From positions 1 through 46,805 of the forward strand of contig JACDEL010000011.1 in NCBI GenBank assembly GCA_013816405.1: DNA of 46,805 nucleotides, written 5' to 3'. This document shows, one piece after another, positions 38,603-46,805 of the stretch. This DNA is from Chloroflexota bacterium (GTDB lineage Bacteria > Chloroflexota > Limnocylindria > QHBO01). Every line of letters starts with the position of its first letter. Positions within the stretch are counted from its first letter, which is position 1. Position numbers and translations under genes: made by a program. The notes under the pieces were generated by a model. It was not told the DNA's origin. It saw nothing but the letters and a program-made list of their open reading frames with translations, and ran no database searches.

Positions 38603-40087
38603 CTACCGGCGGTGGAAGGAAGGCGCCAGCGCGGGGTAAAGCTCTCGAAACGCTGCGTGCGCCTCGGCGTAGGCCGGAACGGCGGCACCCGGCTCGGCGA
38701 CAGGGGTCGTCCGGACCAGCGCGGCCGTCGCCTCGGGCACGTCCCTGAACCAGGACCTCCCGACAGCAGCAAGGATCGCCGCCCCGTACGCCGCGCCCTC
38801 GGCGGTGGAGGTCGTGGCCAGCTCGGCATCCAGGATGTCGGCCTGGACCTGCCGCCAGACCGGGCTTGCGAGGCCTCCCCCCGAGGCGCGGATCTGGTGG
38901 GGGCGAGGGACGCCGGCGCCGACCATCAGGTCGAGGCCGTCTCTGAGTCCGAATGCGACACCCTCCAGCACGGCACGGACCAGGTGGCGACGGTCATGCC
39001 GCAGGGTGAGGCCCACGAAGGCGCCTCGAGCCAACGGATCGGGGTAGGGGCTCCGTTCCCCCGACAGGTAGGGAAGGAAGAAGAGCCCGTCTGTCGCCGC
39101 TTCCACGTCCGCGGCCGAGCTGGCAAGCTCACCGAAGTCCTCCCCCGGGGCCAGCGCATCGCGGAACCAGCGTAAGCTGCCCGCGGCCGAGAGCATCACC
39201 GACATGAGATGCCAGCGACCCGGGACCGCATGGCAGAAGGCATGCACCCGGCCATCAGGCTCGTGGATCGGCGTCTCGGTGGCCGCGAAGATGACGCCCG
39301 ATGTCCCGAGCGAGAGGGCCACCGAGCCCTCGGACACGACACCAACGCCGATGGCGTTCGCCGACTGATCGCCGCCCCCTGCCACCACGGGCGTGCCAGC
39401 GCGCAGGCCGGTTTCCTCGGAGGCATCGCGCGTCAGCGATCCGGTCACCTCGGGACCCTCGAAGGTGACTGGGAACCAATCGGGCTCCAGGCCGAGTTCC
39501 GAGAGGAGATCTGGCGACCAGCCGCGTGACGCGAGGTCAAAGAGGAGGGTCCCGGACCCATCGGCCTTGTCCGTGGCGAAGCCTCCGGTCAGGCGAAAGC
39601 GGAGGTAGTCCTTGGGGAGGAGCACGTGCGCAAGCCGAGACCAGACCTCCGGCTCGTGATGACGGACCCAGAGCAGCTTGGGGGCGGTCAGACCAGTGAT
39701 CGCGTCGTTGCCGGTGATGGCGATCAACCGCTCGCGCCCGATTAGCGAGCGGATCTCATCGCATTCCGCTGCGGTGCGCTGGTCGTTCCACAGGATCGCG
39801 GGTCGAAGTACGGCGCTGCCGGCGTCGAGCAGGACCGCGCCGTGCATCTGACCGGTGAGGCCAACCGCCTCGATATCGGCGCCGGATGCGTCAGCGGAAG
39901 CCAGCGCCTCCCCGATCGCTAATCCCGCGGCTGACCACCAGTCGGCCGGATCCTGCTCGCTCCACAGCGGCTGCGGCATCGAGACGCGAAGGTCGACGCT
40001 GCCGGTCCCCCGCACCGCGCCGTCACGGTCGATCAGGATGGCCTTCGTCGCCGTCGTCGAGACGTCGATGCCCAGGACGAAGCCCAT
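38603..40087 (-). CDS. xylB: Xylulokinase
   Basis: FGGY-family kinase that makes D-xylulose 5-phosphate for the pentose phosphate pathway. The 494-residue product shows GIDVSTTATKAILID at the N-terminus, GLTGQMHGAVLLD, AILWNDQRT, the catalytic-region GGGDQSANAIG (about 237-247) and the C-terminal ASGGGLASPVWRQVQADIL. Start ATG 40087 lies 5 bases after the xylA stop, so both come from one transcript. Confidence 0.93.
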   Translation of the reverse strand: MGFVLGIDVSTTATKAILIDRDGAVRGTGSVDLRVSMPQPLWSEQDPADWWSAAGLAIGEALASADASGADIEAVGLTGQMHGAVLLDAGSAVLRPAILWNDQRTAAECDEIRSLIGRERLIAITGNDAITGLTAPKLLWVRHHEPEVWSRLAHVLLPKDYLRFRLTGGFATDKADGSGTLLFDLASRGWSPDLLSELGLEPDWFPVTFEGPEVTGSLTRDASEETGLRAGTPVVAGGGDQSANAIGVGVVSEGSVALSLGTSGVIFAATETPIHEPDGRVHAFCHAVPGRWHLMSVMLSAAGSLRWFRDALAPGEDFGELASSAADVEAATDGLFFLPYLSGERSPYPDPLARGAFVGLTLRHDRRHLVRAVLEGVAFGLRDGLDLMVGAGVPRPHQIRASGGGLASPVWRQVQADILDAELATTSTAEGAAYGAAILAAVGRSWFRDVPEATAALVRTTPVAEPGAAVPAYAEAHAAFRELYPALAPSFHRR

Positions 40088-40092
40088 TCGGC

Positions 40093-41454
40093 TCAGTCCG
40101 TGTCGCCATGGTCGGTTGCCGAGTCCACCTCCCAGATCGCACGGTTCACCAGGTTCTCGAGCAGCTCCTGGCGACCCGAGCGTGGGCTCGGGTCGATCTC
40201 GCCGGTCGCGACCCGCCCCGCCAGCAGCTCGAGCAGCGTGTCCTTGGCGAGGATGGATTTGCCGAGATCCCCCGCCCAGCCGGCATAGCGTTGCTCGCGG
40301 AGTCGCTCGATCTCGCCCTGCTCGACCATGGTGGCGGCCGCGAGGAGCGCCCTGGCAAGGGTGTCCATCCCGCCAATGTGCGCGTGGAAGAGGTCGGTCC
40401 TGTCGACACTCTGCCGCCGCAGCTTTGCGTCGAAGTTGAAGCCGCCGTCGGTCAGCCCGCCGGCGCGCAGGATCTCGTACACGGCCAGCGACAGCTCGTC
40501 GACCGAGTTCGGAAACTGGTCGGTGTCCCAGCCGTTCTGGTAGTCGCCGCGGTTCACGTCCACGCTGCCGAAGATGCCCAGGGCGACGGCCTGCGCGACC
40601 TCGTGGTGGAAGCTATGGCCGGCGAGCGTGGCGTGATTGGCCTCCAGGTTGACGCGGTACTCGCCCTCGAGATCGTGGCGAGCGAGGAAGCCGTACACCG
40701 TCGCGGCGTCGTAGTCGTACTGGTGCTTCGTCGGCTCCTGTGGCTTCGGCTCGATGAGCAGGGTTCCCTTGAAGCCGATGCGCCGCTTGTGCTCGGCCAC
40801 CAGCCCCAGGAAGCGGGCGAGCTGCCGCTCCTCGCGCACCAGGTCCGTGTTCAGGAGCGTCTCGTAGCCCTCCCGACCGCCCCACATGACGTAGCTTGAT
40901 CCACCAAGCCGATGGGTCACCTCGAGCATCGTCTTGACCTGGGCCGCGGCGTAGGCGAAGACCTCCGGATCCGGGTTGGTCGCGGCTCCCGCGGCGTAGC
41001 GCGGGTGGCTGAAGAGGTTCGCCGTCCCCCACAGCAGGCGGACGCCGGTCCGCTGCATGTGGGCCTCCAGCTCGTCGACCATCGTCAGGAGGTTCGTCGT
41101 CGATTCGGCGAAGGTCCTGCCTTCCGGCGCGACGTCCCGATCGTGGAAGCAGAAGAAAGGGACTCCGAGCTTGTCGAAGAACTCGAACGCCGCCTCAGCC
41201 TTGGCCCGGGCTGCGATCAGGGGGTCGAGGCGAGGGTCGAGCCACGGGCGGTCGAAGGTCCCCATTCCGAAGACGTCGGAGCCCGGCCAGTTGAAGGAGT
41301 GCCAGCAGCAGACCGCGATGCGGAGGTGATCTTCCATCGGCTTGCCGAGGACGAATCGGTCCGGCTGGTAGACCTTGAAGGCGAGCGGATCGTCCGAGCC
41401 GATGCCGCCGAACGGGATCCGGCCCTGCACATCGGGGAAGAAGTCCTGGCTCAT
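40093..41454 (-). CDS. xylA: Xylose isomerase (class II)
   Basis: Converts D-xylose to D-xylulose. The 453-residue length and insert pattern are those of class II enzymes. Active-site landmarks: [12 protein letters not shown] (H104, D107), [28 protein letters not shown] (E235, K237), [17 protein letters not shown] (E271, H274) and [17 protein letters not shown] (D299, D309, D311). Metal ligands appear complete. A promoter lies within the end of recR, so expression can be separate from that housekeeping unit. No XylR-type operator was recognised. Confidence 0.95.
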   Translation of the reverse strand: MSQDFFPDVQGRIPFGGIGSDDPLAFKVYQPDRFVLGKPMEDHLRIAVCCWHSFNWPGSDVFGMGTFDRPWLDPRLDPLIAARAKAEAAFEFFDKLGVPFFCFHDRDVAPEGRTFAESTTNLLTMVDELEAHMQRTGVRLLWGTANLFSHPRYAAGAATNPDPEVFAYAAAQVKTMLEVTHRLGGSSYVMWGGREGYETLLNTDLVREERQLARFLGLVAEHKRRIGFKGTLLIEPKPQEPTKHQYDYDAATVYGFLARHDLEGEYRVNLEANHATLAGHSFHHEVAQAVALGIFGSVDVNRGDYQNGWDTDQFPNSVDELSLAVYEILRAGGLTDGGFNFDAKLRRQSVDRTDLFHAHIGGMDTLARALLAAATMVEQGEIERLREQRYAGWAGDLGKSILAKDTLLELLAGRVATGEIDPSPRSGRQELLENLVNRAIWEVDSATDHGDTD

Positions 41455-41480
41455 CTGGAGAATCTCGGGCGGGGAGGTCG

Positions 41481-41510
41481 AGCGTAGACGACCACCTCAG
41501 GACAGGTCAA
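41481..41510 (-). promoter_or_regulatory. Promoter of xylA-xylB
   Basis: Minus strand TTGACC (41510-41505), 18-base spacer, TACGCT (41486-41481). The -35 overlaps the recR stop region. The leader is about 20-25 bases. Confidence 0.7.
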
Positions 41511-42111
41511 CCTGCCGGCGACCCTGGAGGGACCGGATGAGCGTGACGTCGTCGGCGTACTCCAGGTCGCCGCCGACCGGCAGACCGCGCGCGATGCGCG
41601 ACACCATCGGGACATGCGGCGCCAGCAGGTCGGCCAGGTACATGGCGGTGGCCTCGCCCTCGAGGTTGGGATTGGTCGCCAGGATCACCTCCTCGACCCC
41701 GCCCGCCGCCACGCGAGCCACCAGCTCGCGGGCACGGATCTGATCAGGACCGATGCCGTCGATCGGGCTGATCGCCCCGTGCAGGACGTGATAGCGGCCG
41801 CGGTACTCCCCCGTCCGATCGATGGCCAGCACGTCGAGCGGCTCCTCCACCACGCAGATGCGCGTCGCGTCGCGTCGGTCATCGGCGCAGAAGGCGCACG
41901 GGTCGACCCCGCGGTCGGTGATGTTGCAGCAGGTCGAGCAGTAGGCGACCTCCTCCTTTACGGCGACAAGCGCGGAGGCCAGGCCACGGGCCTCGTCCGC
42001 CGGAGCGCGCAGCATGTGATAGGTGAGGCGCTGGGCCGTCTTGCGCCCGACCCCAGGAAGCTTGCTGAACTCCTCGATCAGGCGCGCGACCGGCGCGATC
42101 AGGCCGCTCAC
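41497..42111 (-). CDS. recR: Recombination mediator RecR
   Basis: Clamp-forming RecFOR pathway protein. The 204-residue product has the N-terminal helix-hairpin-helix (FSKLPGVGRKTAQRLTYHML), a zinc finger (YCSTCCNITDRGVDPCAFC), a Toprim domain with VVEEPLDVLAIDRTGEYRGRY and the C-terminal RIARGLPVGGDLEYADDVTL. The start is GTG 42111, 10 bases after ebfC. Order dnaX-ebfC-recR is conserved in bacteria. Confidence 0.96.
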   Translation of the reverse strand: MSGLIAPVARLIEEFSKLPGVGRKTAQRLTYHMLRAPADEARGLASALVAVKEEVAYCSTCCNITDRGVDPCAFCADDRRDATRICVVEEPLDVLAIDRTGEYRGRYHVLHGAISPIDGIGPDQIRARELVARVAAGGVEEVILATNPNLEGEATAMYLADLLAPHVPMVSRIARGLPVGGDLEYADDVTLIRSLQGRRQVDLS

Positions 42112-42121
42112 GCCGGCCGAT

Positions 42122-42439
42122 TCAAGGCAGCCCCGGCAAGCCGGGGAGGCCCATCCCGCCGGCCAGCGACGCCATCCGCTCGCGCTCGAGCTCCTTGCTC
42201 CGCGCGATCGCGTCGTTGACCGCCGCCATGACCAGGTCCTGCAGCATCTCCACCTCGGCCGGGTCGACCGCGGCCGGATCGATCTCGATCAGGCGAATCT
42301 CCTGCGCCCCAGTCACGACCACGCGCACGGCGCCGCCGCCCGCGGTGGCCTCCAGCGTCGTCTCCCGCAGCTCCGACTGGGCCTGGGCCATCTGGGTCTG
42401 CATCTGCTGTGCCATCTTGGCGATCTGGCCGATATTCAC
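42122..42439 (-). CDS. ebfC: YbaB/EbfC family nucleoid-associated protein
   Basis: Small DNA-binding dimer, 105 residues: an N-terminal coiled helix (IAKMAQQMQTQMAQAQSEL), a beta region with GGGAVRVVVTGAQEIRLIEIDP and a C-terminal helix. A glycine/proline-rich end (GGMGLPGLPGLP) is typical of the family. The GTG start overlaps the dnaX stop (GTGA). Confidence 0.94.
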   Translation of the reverse strand: MNIGQIAKMAQQMQTQMAQAQSELRETTLEATAGGGAVRVVVTGAQEIRLIEIDPAAVDPAEVEMLQDLVMAAVNDAIARSKELERERMASLAGGMGLPGLPGLP

Positions 42440-44043
42440 GATCTGACCTCGGGAGCGTCCACCAGCTCGCCGCCAGTGATGCGCAGGACCCCCTCCAACA
42501 GCGCCAGGCCTTCACTGTCGCCGGGGCTGGCGACGATCGCCTCGGCAATCGTCAGCGGCTCGAGCTCCACGTTGCTGGCGACGCACTCGATCGCCCAGCT
42601 CCCGCCGAGCACGGCTGTGAGCAGCTGCTCGATCGCCGGAGCCCGTGTCGCAGCCTTGGCGCGCATGAAGGAGCGCTCTTCGGGAAATGCCAGCGTGACC
42701 CGCACGCCGTCGACCGCGATCGGCCGGCACTCGCGCAGGAGCGGCTTGATGGCGGGGGCCGCATGTTCGACGACATCGCCCCAGCGCGATCGAAGGCCCA
42801 TCAGTTCGGTGGGTGGTGCGTCCCCGTTGGCAGCATGCGGCTGGGCCGGCGGCGTGTCGACGGCTAGGGTCGCCTCGACGAGCGCCGGGCGAGGAGCTGG
42901 CTGGTCCCGCTCCGGCTCTACTACCGGCGCCGGCGCCGGCGGTGGCGATGCGGCCGCGACGGTTAGCGCCACCGGAGCTGAGACGGTGGCAGCGGGGCGG
43001 GGCGCCTCGACCGCCAGCAGCTCGAGAGCCAGGCGCGAGCGCCCCTCCCGAGCGCCCACGGTCGCGGCCTCGGCGAGAGTGCGCAGCATGCCTGCCAGGC
43101 GCCGCGCCAGGGGTGGATCAGACGCCGATCGCAGCAGCCGCCGCCGCGCCTCTCCCTCGGCCTGGGCGGCGACCTGCCCCATGTCGCGGCCGACGTCGGC
43201 CAGCGCCTCGATCCGGTCGAGGGCGGCCCCGGCATCGCCCGCCAGGTAGGCGTCGATCAAGAGGCTGATCTCGCCCTCGTCGGCCAGTCCGACGGCCTCG
43301 CGCACGCCGTCAGCGGTGACCCGATCACCAGCGTAGGCCAGCACCTGGTCGAGCAGCGACTCGGCATCCCGCATCCCGCCGTCCGCGAGCTGGGCGATCA
43401 CCTCGAGCGCATCGGGATCGGCCTGGGCGCCGTCCGCCTCTACGATCCGCGTGAGCTTGGCCACGATCAGCGGCACCGAGATGCGCCGGAAGTCGAAGCG
43501 CTGCGTGCGGCTGATGACCGTGGCCGGCACCTTGTGCGTGTCGGTGGTGGCCAGGATAAAGACGACGTGTGGCGGCGGCTCCTCGACCAGCTTCAGCAGC
43601 GCGTTGAAGGCGTGCGCGCTGAGCATATGCACCTCGTCGATGATGTAGACCCGTCGCCGCAGCTCCGCCGGTGCGGTCAGGGCCCGCATCACGAGGTCGC
43701 GGGCATCCTCGACCAGGCCGTGGCTGGCGGCGTCGATCTCGATCACGTCCATCGCACGGCCCTCGCGAATGGAGACGCAGGCCGGGCAACGGTCACACGG
43801 CTCACCGTCGGCTTCCCGGTTGGTGCAGTTGATTGCCTTGGCCAGGATGCGTGCCATCGAGGTCTTGCCGGTGCCACGCGGGCCCACGAACAGGTAGGCG
43901 TGCGCGATCCTGTCGGCCGCCACCGCATTACGCAGGGTGGTGACGATCGGCTCCTGCCCGATCAGCTCCTCGAAGCGCTGCGAGCGCCATCGGCGATAGA
44001 TGGCGGATGGCTCAGGAGATGCGGCGGCTGCGGGTTCGACCAT
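42436..44043 (-). CDS. dnaX: DNA polymerase III subunit tau/gamma
   Basis: Clamp-loader ATPase. 535 residues with Walker A GPRGTGKT (54-61), a zinc module (C73, C83, C86, C89), Walker B IIDEVH (134-139) and the SRT sensor (178-180). An Ala/Pro-rich linker follows (about 345-410), then a C-terminal domain that could bind polymerase. No slippery A-run suitable for gamma production was seen. ATG 44043 has AGGA 4 bases upstream. It lies 59 bases below the SRP RNA gene. Confidence 0.95.
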   Translation of the reverse strand: MVEPAAAASPEPSAIYRRWRSQRFEELIGQEPIVTTLRNAVAADRIAHAYLFVGPRGTGKTSMARILAKAINCTNREADGEPCDRCPACVSIREGRAMDVIEIDAASHGLVEDARDLVMRALTAPAELRRRVYIIDEVHMLSAHAFNALLKLVEEPPPHVVFILATTDTHKVPATVISRTQRFDFRRISVPLIVAKLTRIVEADGAQADPDALEVIAQLADGGMRDAESLLDQVLAYAGDRVTADGVREAVGLADEGEISLLIDAYLAGDAGAALDRIEALADVGRDMGQVAAQAEGEARRRLLRSASDPPLARRLAGMLRTLAEAATVGAREGRSRLALELLAVEAPRPAATVSAPVALTVAAASPPPAPAPVVEPERDQPAPRPALVEATLAVDTPPAQPHAANGDAPPTELMGLRSRWGDVVEHAAPAIKPLLRECRPIAVDGVRVTLAFPEERSFMRAKAATRAPAIEQLLTAVLGGSWAIECVASNVELEPLTIAEAIVASPGDSEGLALLEGVLRITGGELVDAPEVRS

Positions 44044-44102
44044 GGCGTCCTAACCGTACACCGAACCGCGGCTCGGTCGCGGTCGCCGTGGAGCAGATGA
44101 AT

Positions 44103-44372
44103 GGCCGTGCACCCGGCGTCGATCGATCCCTTCCGCCCACACGTCCATCGACCGGGTCCAGCCAGGTCGTCCCACGGCACCCGAGGGCGATCGCTTACCG
44201 CTGCTTCCTTCCGGACCTGACGGGGTTCACGGACTCTCGCTGCGTGGGACCCGACTCTCAACGTCGGTCGATGTCGTGGGAGACGAAGGCGGATCGGCCT
44301 CGGCCGGGGATTCAGTCCCGCTGTAGCGGATTGCGGGTGCAGGGCACCGCTAGTTCCCCACCTAGCACGGCC
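44103..44372 (-). ncRNA. ffs: Signal recognition particle RNA, long form with Alu-type domain
   Basis: About 270 bases. The S-domain tetraloop hairpin GGUCCGGAAGGAAGC (complement of the 44200-44215 region) binds Ffh. The 5' part (GGGGAACUAGCGGUGCCCUG, then CCGCAAUCCGCUA) matches the Alu-domain pattern of Gram-positive scRNA. Ends GGCCGUGC (44372-44365) and GCACGGCC (44110-44103) pair to close the molecule. The promoter at 44379-44408 places transcription start at the 5' end. Order tadA-scr-dnaX matches Bacillus. Confidence 0.92.
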
Positions 44373-44378
44373 GCCGCG

Positions 44379-44408
44379 ATGGTAGCCGCGCACGGAGAGA
44401 TCGGTCAA
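44379..44408 (-). promoter_or_regulatory. Promoter of the SRP RNA
   Basis: Minus strand TTGACC (44408-44403), 18-base spacer, TACCAT (44384-44379); predicted start 6-7 bases later coincides with the SRP RNA 5' end. Confidence 0.8.
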
Positions 44409-44416
44409 TCGAGTGG

Positions 44417-44504
44417 TGGCGGAGAGGGGGGGATTCGAACCCCCGACGGGTTGCCCCGAACCGCATTTCCAATGCGGCGCCATAGGCCACTAGGCGACCT
44501 CTCC
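44417..44504 (-). tRNA. trnS: tRNA-Ser (GGA)
   Basis: Type II tRNA, acceptor GGAGAGG/CCUCUCC, anticodon loop UUGGAAA in CCGCA/UGCGG, long variable arm, G73, encoded CCA. Confidence 0.95.
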
Positions 44505-44518
44505 GGGGGCGTTGCGCG

Positions 44519-44605
<87 letters not shown>

Positions 44606-44630
44606 GGCTGGGGAGTCTAGCAGCGGAGGG

Positions 44631-45074
44631 TCAGGCTGGAGCCCGGGCGGTGGCCATCAGGCGCCGCGCCTCGTCCTCGCGCACGCCGGAGATAATGGAG
44701 ATCTGATGCGGCATGCCGGGGGCGCGCGCCAGCTGCATGGCACCGCCGGCGGCGCCTTGCTTCTCATCCGGAACGGCGTACACCAGCGTGCGGACTTGAG
44801 CCTCGAGGAGCGCGCCGACGCACATGGCGCAGGGCTCATGGGTGGTGAAGACGGTCACCTCGGGGAGGCGCTTGGCATCCAGCTTGCGCGCCGCGGCCTG
44901 CAGGGTGAGGAGCACGGCGTGGGCGGTCGGGTCGCGCTGCAGGAGGATGCGCCGGTGGTCGCGAGCAATCATGGCGTCGTCCAGGACCGCCACCGCGCCG
45001 ATCGGCGTCTCCCCCTCCTCGGCGCCGCGCCGAGCTTCGGCGATCGCCTCGGCCATGTACAGCTCGTAGTTCAC
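44631..45074 (-). CDS. TadA-like tRNA adenosine deaminase with altered active site (HAV for HAE)
   Basis: Zinc deaminase fold by position and sequence: TPIGAVAVLDD near the start, DPTAHAVLLTLQ and PCAMCVGALL with zinc ligands H52, C82 and C85, then GAAGGAMQL. TadA makes inosine at tRNA-Arg(ACG) position 34. Here the proton-shuttling glutamate of HAE is valine (codon GTG, one base from GAG), and the active-site asparagine found upstream in E. coli TadA (GWNRPIG) is not conserved (ARDHRRILL). The start is GTG 45074, placed 7 bases after a TAGACT box, giving 147 residues. It precedes the tRNA-Ser pair and SRP RNA, the usual tadA location. Confidence 0.8.
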   Translation of the reverse strand: MNYELYMAEAIAEARRGAEEGETPIGAVAVLDDAMIARDHRRILLQRDPTAHAVLLTLQAAARKLDAKRLPEVTVFTTHEPCAMCVGALLEAQVRTLVYAVPDEKQGAAGGAMQLARAPGMPHQISIISGVREDEARRLMATARAPA

Positions 45075-45081
45075 GGTCCCG

Positions 45082-45087
45082 AGTCTA
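45082..45087 (-). promoter_or_regulatory. -10 box of the tadA-like gene (leaderless start)
   Basis: TAGACT on the minus strand followed by 7 bases and GTG 45074, the same spacing as at the haloperoxidase gene. No -35 seen. Confidence 0.45.
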
Positions 45088-45116
45088 GCAGCCCCTCGGC
45101 GGCCCTCCGTGCCCGC

Positions 45117-45122
45117 TAGCAT
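45117..45122 (+). promoter_or_regulatory. -10 box of the protein mannosyltransferase gene
   Basis: TAGCAT followed by 5 bases and GTG 45128, so the mRNA would begin at or within a few bases of the start codon. Confidence 0.4.
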
Positions 45123-45127
45123 GGAGC

Positions 45128-46672
45128 GTGGCCACAGATGGGGGAGCTTTCCCTTGGCAGCGCGAAAGGGGTCCAGCCATCCAGCAATTGCCGGCCTGGG
45201 CTCGCCGCGATTGGATTGCCTTGGCGGTGGTCACGCTCGGCGCTGCCGCGGTCCGGCTGGCCGGCTTGACGACTCCGGCGGGACTCGTCTTTGACGAGAT
45301 CTTCTATGCGCGCAATGCTTGCCGATTCGTGATCGACACGGCCCAGTGTGGGATCAATGACCTGGTGAGCGGCGCCCACCCACCGCTCGGCAACTGGCTG
45401 ATCGGGACCGGCATCCGGCTCTTCGGCTATGACGAGTTCGGCTGGCGCATCGCGTCAGCCGTAGCGGGCACGCTGGGCGCGGTGCTGCTGTACGTGCTCG
45501 TGCGCAGGCTGCTGGCGGGCCAGCTGTCTGCCACGGCGGCGACCGTTGGAGCCGCCACCGCTGCGGGGCTGCTGGCGACGGACTTCCTGGACCTGGTGCA
45601 GTCGCGTGTCGCGATGCTCGACTCATTCGTGACCATGCTGGTCATCGCGGTCGTCCTGTTCGTGGTCCTGGACAGCGCCCGCCGGCGCGGGCCGCGCGGC
45701 GAGGACCTCGACGCACCCGCCTGGCTGCGGCGCCTGTCGATTGGCCGACCCTGGAGGCTGGCAGCGAGCCTGGCGCTCGGATCGGCAGTGGCCGTGAAGT
45801 GGTCCGGCGGGTACGTGGCATTCGGCCTCATCGCCCTGCTGGTCGCCCGGGAGATCGCGGCCTCCGCATCGCGGCCGGGCGACGATTCGCCCATCGGCTG
45901 GCGGGCGGCCGTCGCCGACGCCTTCCGGCGCGAGATTGTCCCGTCGTTGGTGCTCCTGGGGGTCGTGCCCCTGGTCGTCTACCTCGCCTCGTACGCGGGA
46001 CGTGTGGAGGGCGACCTGCTCGCGCTGCCCTGGCGCGAGGGATCTGTCTGGCGCGGGATCCTGGAGCATCAGCTGGCGATGCTTCGCTTCCACCTCGGCC
46101 TGGCGGGCAACCATCCGTACGAGTCGGCGGCGTGGTCGTGGATCGTGCTCAAGCGCCCGGTCGCGTACTCGTTTGCGTCCTCCGCCGGCGCCTACCGCGA
46201 GGTCCTGGCGATCGGCAACCCGCTGACATGGTGGCCGGGAGCTTTCGCGCTCGGGGTGGCCGCTGTGCGCTGGGTGCGATCGGGTGGCAGCCTGGCTCGT
46301 CCAGAGGTGGTCCTGCTGTTGGCCGCGCTCTCGACCTACCTGCCCTGGCTGGTCCTCTCGGGGTCACGATCACAGGTCTTCATCTGGTACCTGCTGCCGA
46401 CGATCCCGTTCCTCTATGCCGCGCTCGGCCTGTGGGCTGCGCTGGCGTGGGGCTCGCTGCCGGGGCGGGTCGCCATCGGCCTGGCGGCGTTCGCCGTCGC
46501 CGTGTCGTTCGCCTTCTTCTACCCGATCCTGACGGCCGCTCCACTGACTCCAGACGAGTGGCGTTCGCACATCTGGTTCGCCGATTGCCGCCGTCCGGGC
46601 GCGCCGACCCTGGTAGTCCCCGACGACGAGATCAACCGGGGGCCGCCCCCGGCGGGATGGTGCTGGATCTAG
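45128..46672 (+). CDS. Protein O-mannosyltransferase (PMT, GT39)
   Basis: Membrane enzyme that transfers mannose from polyprenyl-phosphate-mannose to exported proteins. 514 residues, about eleven membrane segments. The first outer loop holds LVFDEIFYARNA (D56/E57), followed by GAHPPLGNWLIG (84-92). Further landmarks are GSAVAVKWSGGYVAFG, and the C-terminal HPYESAAWSWIVLKRPVAYSF, typical of the PMT C-terminal membrane domain. It resembles the actinobacterial PMT more than the two GT39-like enzymes in the rRNA spacer. Start GTG 45128. The remaining 133 bases to the window end hold no feature I can support. Confidence 0.88.
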   Translation: MATDGGAFPWQRERGPAIQQLPAWARRDWIALAVVTLGAAAVRLAGLTTPAGLVFDEIFYARNACRFVIDTAQCGINDLVSGAHPPLGNWLIGTGIRLFGYDEFGWRIASAVAGTLGAVLLYVLVRRLLAGQLSATAATVGAATAAGLLATDFLDLVQSRVAMLDSFVTMLVIAVVLFVVLDSARRRGPRGEDLDAPAWLRRLSIGRPWRLAASLALGSAVAVKWSGGYVAFGLIALLVAREIAASASRPGDDSPIGWRAAVADAFRREIVPSLVLLGVVPLVVYLASYAGRVEGDLLALPWREGSVWRGILEHQLAMLRFHLGLAGNHPYESAAWSWIVLKRPVAYSFASSAGAYREVLAIGNPLTWWPGAFALGVAAVRWVRSGGSLARPEVVLLLAALSTYLPWLVLSGSRSQVFIWYLLPTIPFLYAALGLWAALAWGSLPGRVAIGLAAFAVAVSFAFFYPILTAAPLTPDEWRSHIWFADCRRPGAPTLVVPDDEINRGPPPAGWCWI

Positions 46673-46805
46673 CGGTGGGTTCGCTCGCCGGGGAGACTGA
46701 CCCACGAACCGCCGCGCTGGCCGGACCACGACCCGTTCGGTCGACCCTGTGGACGCCGGCCGGGACGCGGCCGCCAGTCGTTCGCCGATGCGGCGGGGCC
46801 GGGAC

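Noticed and set aside
42436-44043. Programmed frameshift producing a short gamma form of DnaX
   Set aside because: No A-rich slippery heptamer with downstream structure was found in the expected region.
46673-46730. Inverted repeat after the mannosyltransferase gene as a terminator
   Set aside because: The two arms match only in short blocks and no T-run follows.

Overview
The window is a GC-rich bacterial chromosome segment carrying core housekeeping genes, both halves of a ribosomal RNA locus and a D-xylose utilisation cluster. No mobile element, phage gene or CRISPR array was seen. Gene content and order (rpmG-trnW-secE-nusG-rplK-rplA-rplJ-rplL; clpC-radA-yacL-ispDF-rlmB; tadA-SRP RNA-dnaX-ebfC-recR) resemble Gram-positive and Chloroflexota-type genomes. 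The long SRP RNA with an Alu-type 5' domain, the LysM protein with a four-cysteine N-terminus, the single-domain XylG and the separated rRNA genes make an uncultured Chloroflexota lineage my best guess. That placement is an inference and was not tested by any search.

Layout. Positions 1-1900 hold a PAS histidine kinase (probably cut by the window edge) and an aquaporin. 1964-5493 is the minus-strand ribosomal and transcription operon, with a consensus promoter upstream of rpmG and an L10-leader attenuator before rplJ. 5501-7333 holds a frameshifted small gene, a polytopic membrane protein and two tRNAs (Thr, Tyr). 7417-14576 is a minus-strand run: tRNA-Thr, rlmB, ispDF, yacL, radA, clpC. 14787-18539 holds rpsA with acidic tails, mutM and a LysM membrane protein.

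18576-28332 is the rRNA locus on the minus strand, read right to left: 16S, tRNA-Ile, an F420-ligase-like gene, tRNA-Ala, two GT39-like membrane glycosyltransferases, 23S, 5S. About 4.7 kb separates 16S from 23S. 16S, tRNA-Ile and 23S each have a recognisable candidate promoter, and both 16S and 23S are flanked by long complementary processing stems, so they look like separate transcription and processing units.

28346-33300 holds an aldose epimerase, a broken M24-type peptidase gene, an FG-GAP/UnbV (CRTAC1-like) protein and a vanadium-haloperoxidase/PAP2-type protein in one direction. 33311-41454 is the sugar region: a Gfo/Idh/MocA oxidoreductase and an SDR, the xylF-xylH-xylG transporter on the plus strand, and xylB-xylA converging on it. 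41497-45074 is recR-ebfC-dnaX-SRP RNA-two tRNA-Ser-tadA on the minus strand, followed by a protein mannosyltransferase on the plus strand.

Working together: xylose is imported by XylFHG, then isomerised and phosphorylated by XylA and XylB; the two adjacent dehydrogenases may offer an oxidative side route. The most striking single observation is a TadA-type deaminase whose catalytic HAE motif reads HAV, as in the inactive ADAT3/Tad3 subunit of eukaryotes. The recurring promoter form is TTGACC/A with a 17-18 bp spacer and a TAnnnT -10 box, and three genes appear to start at or within a few bases of the transcription start.
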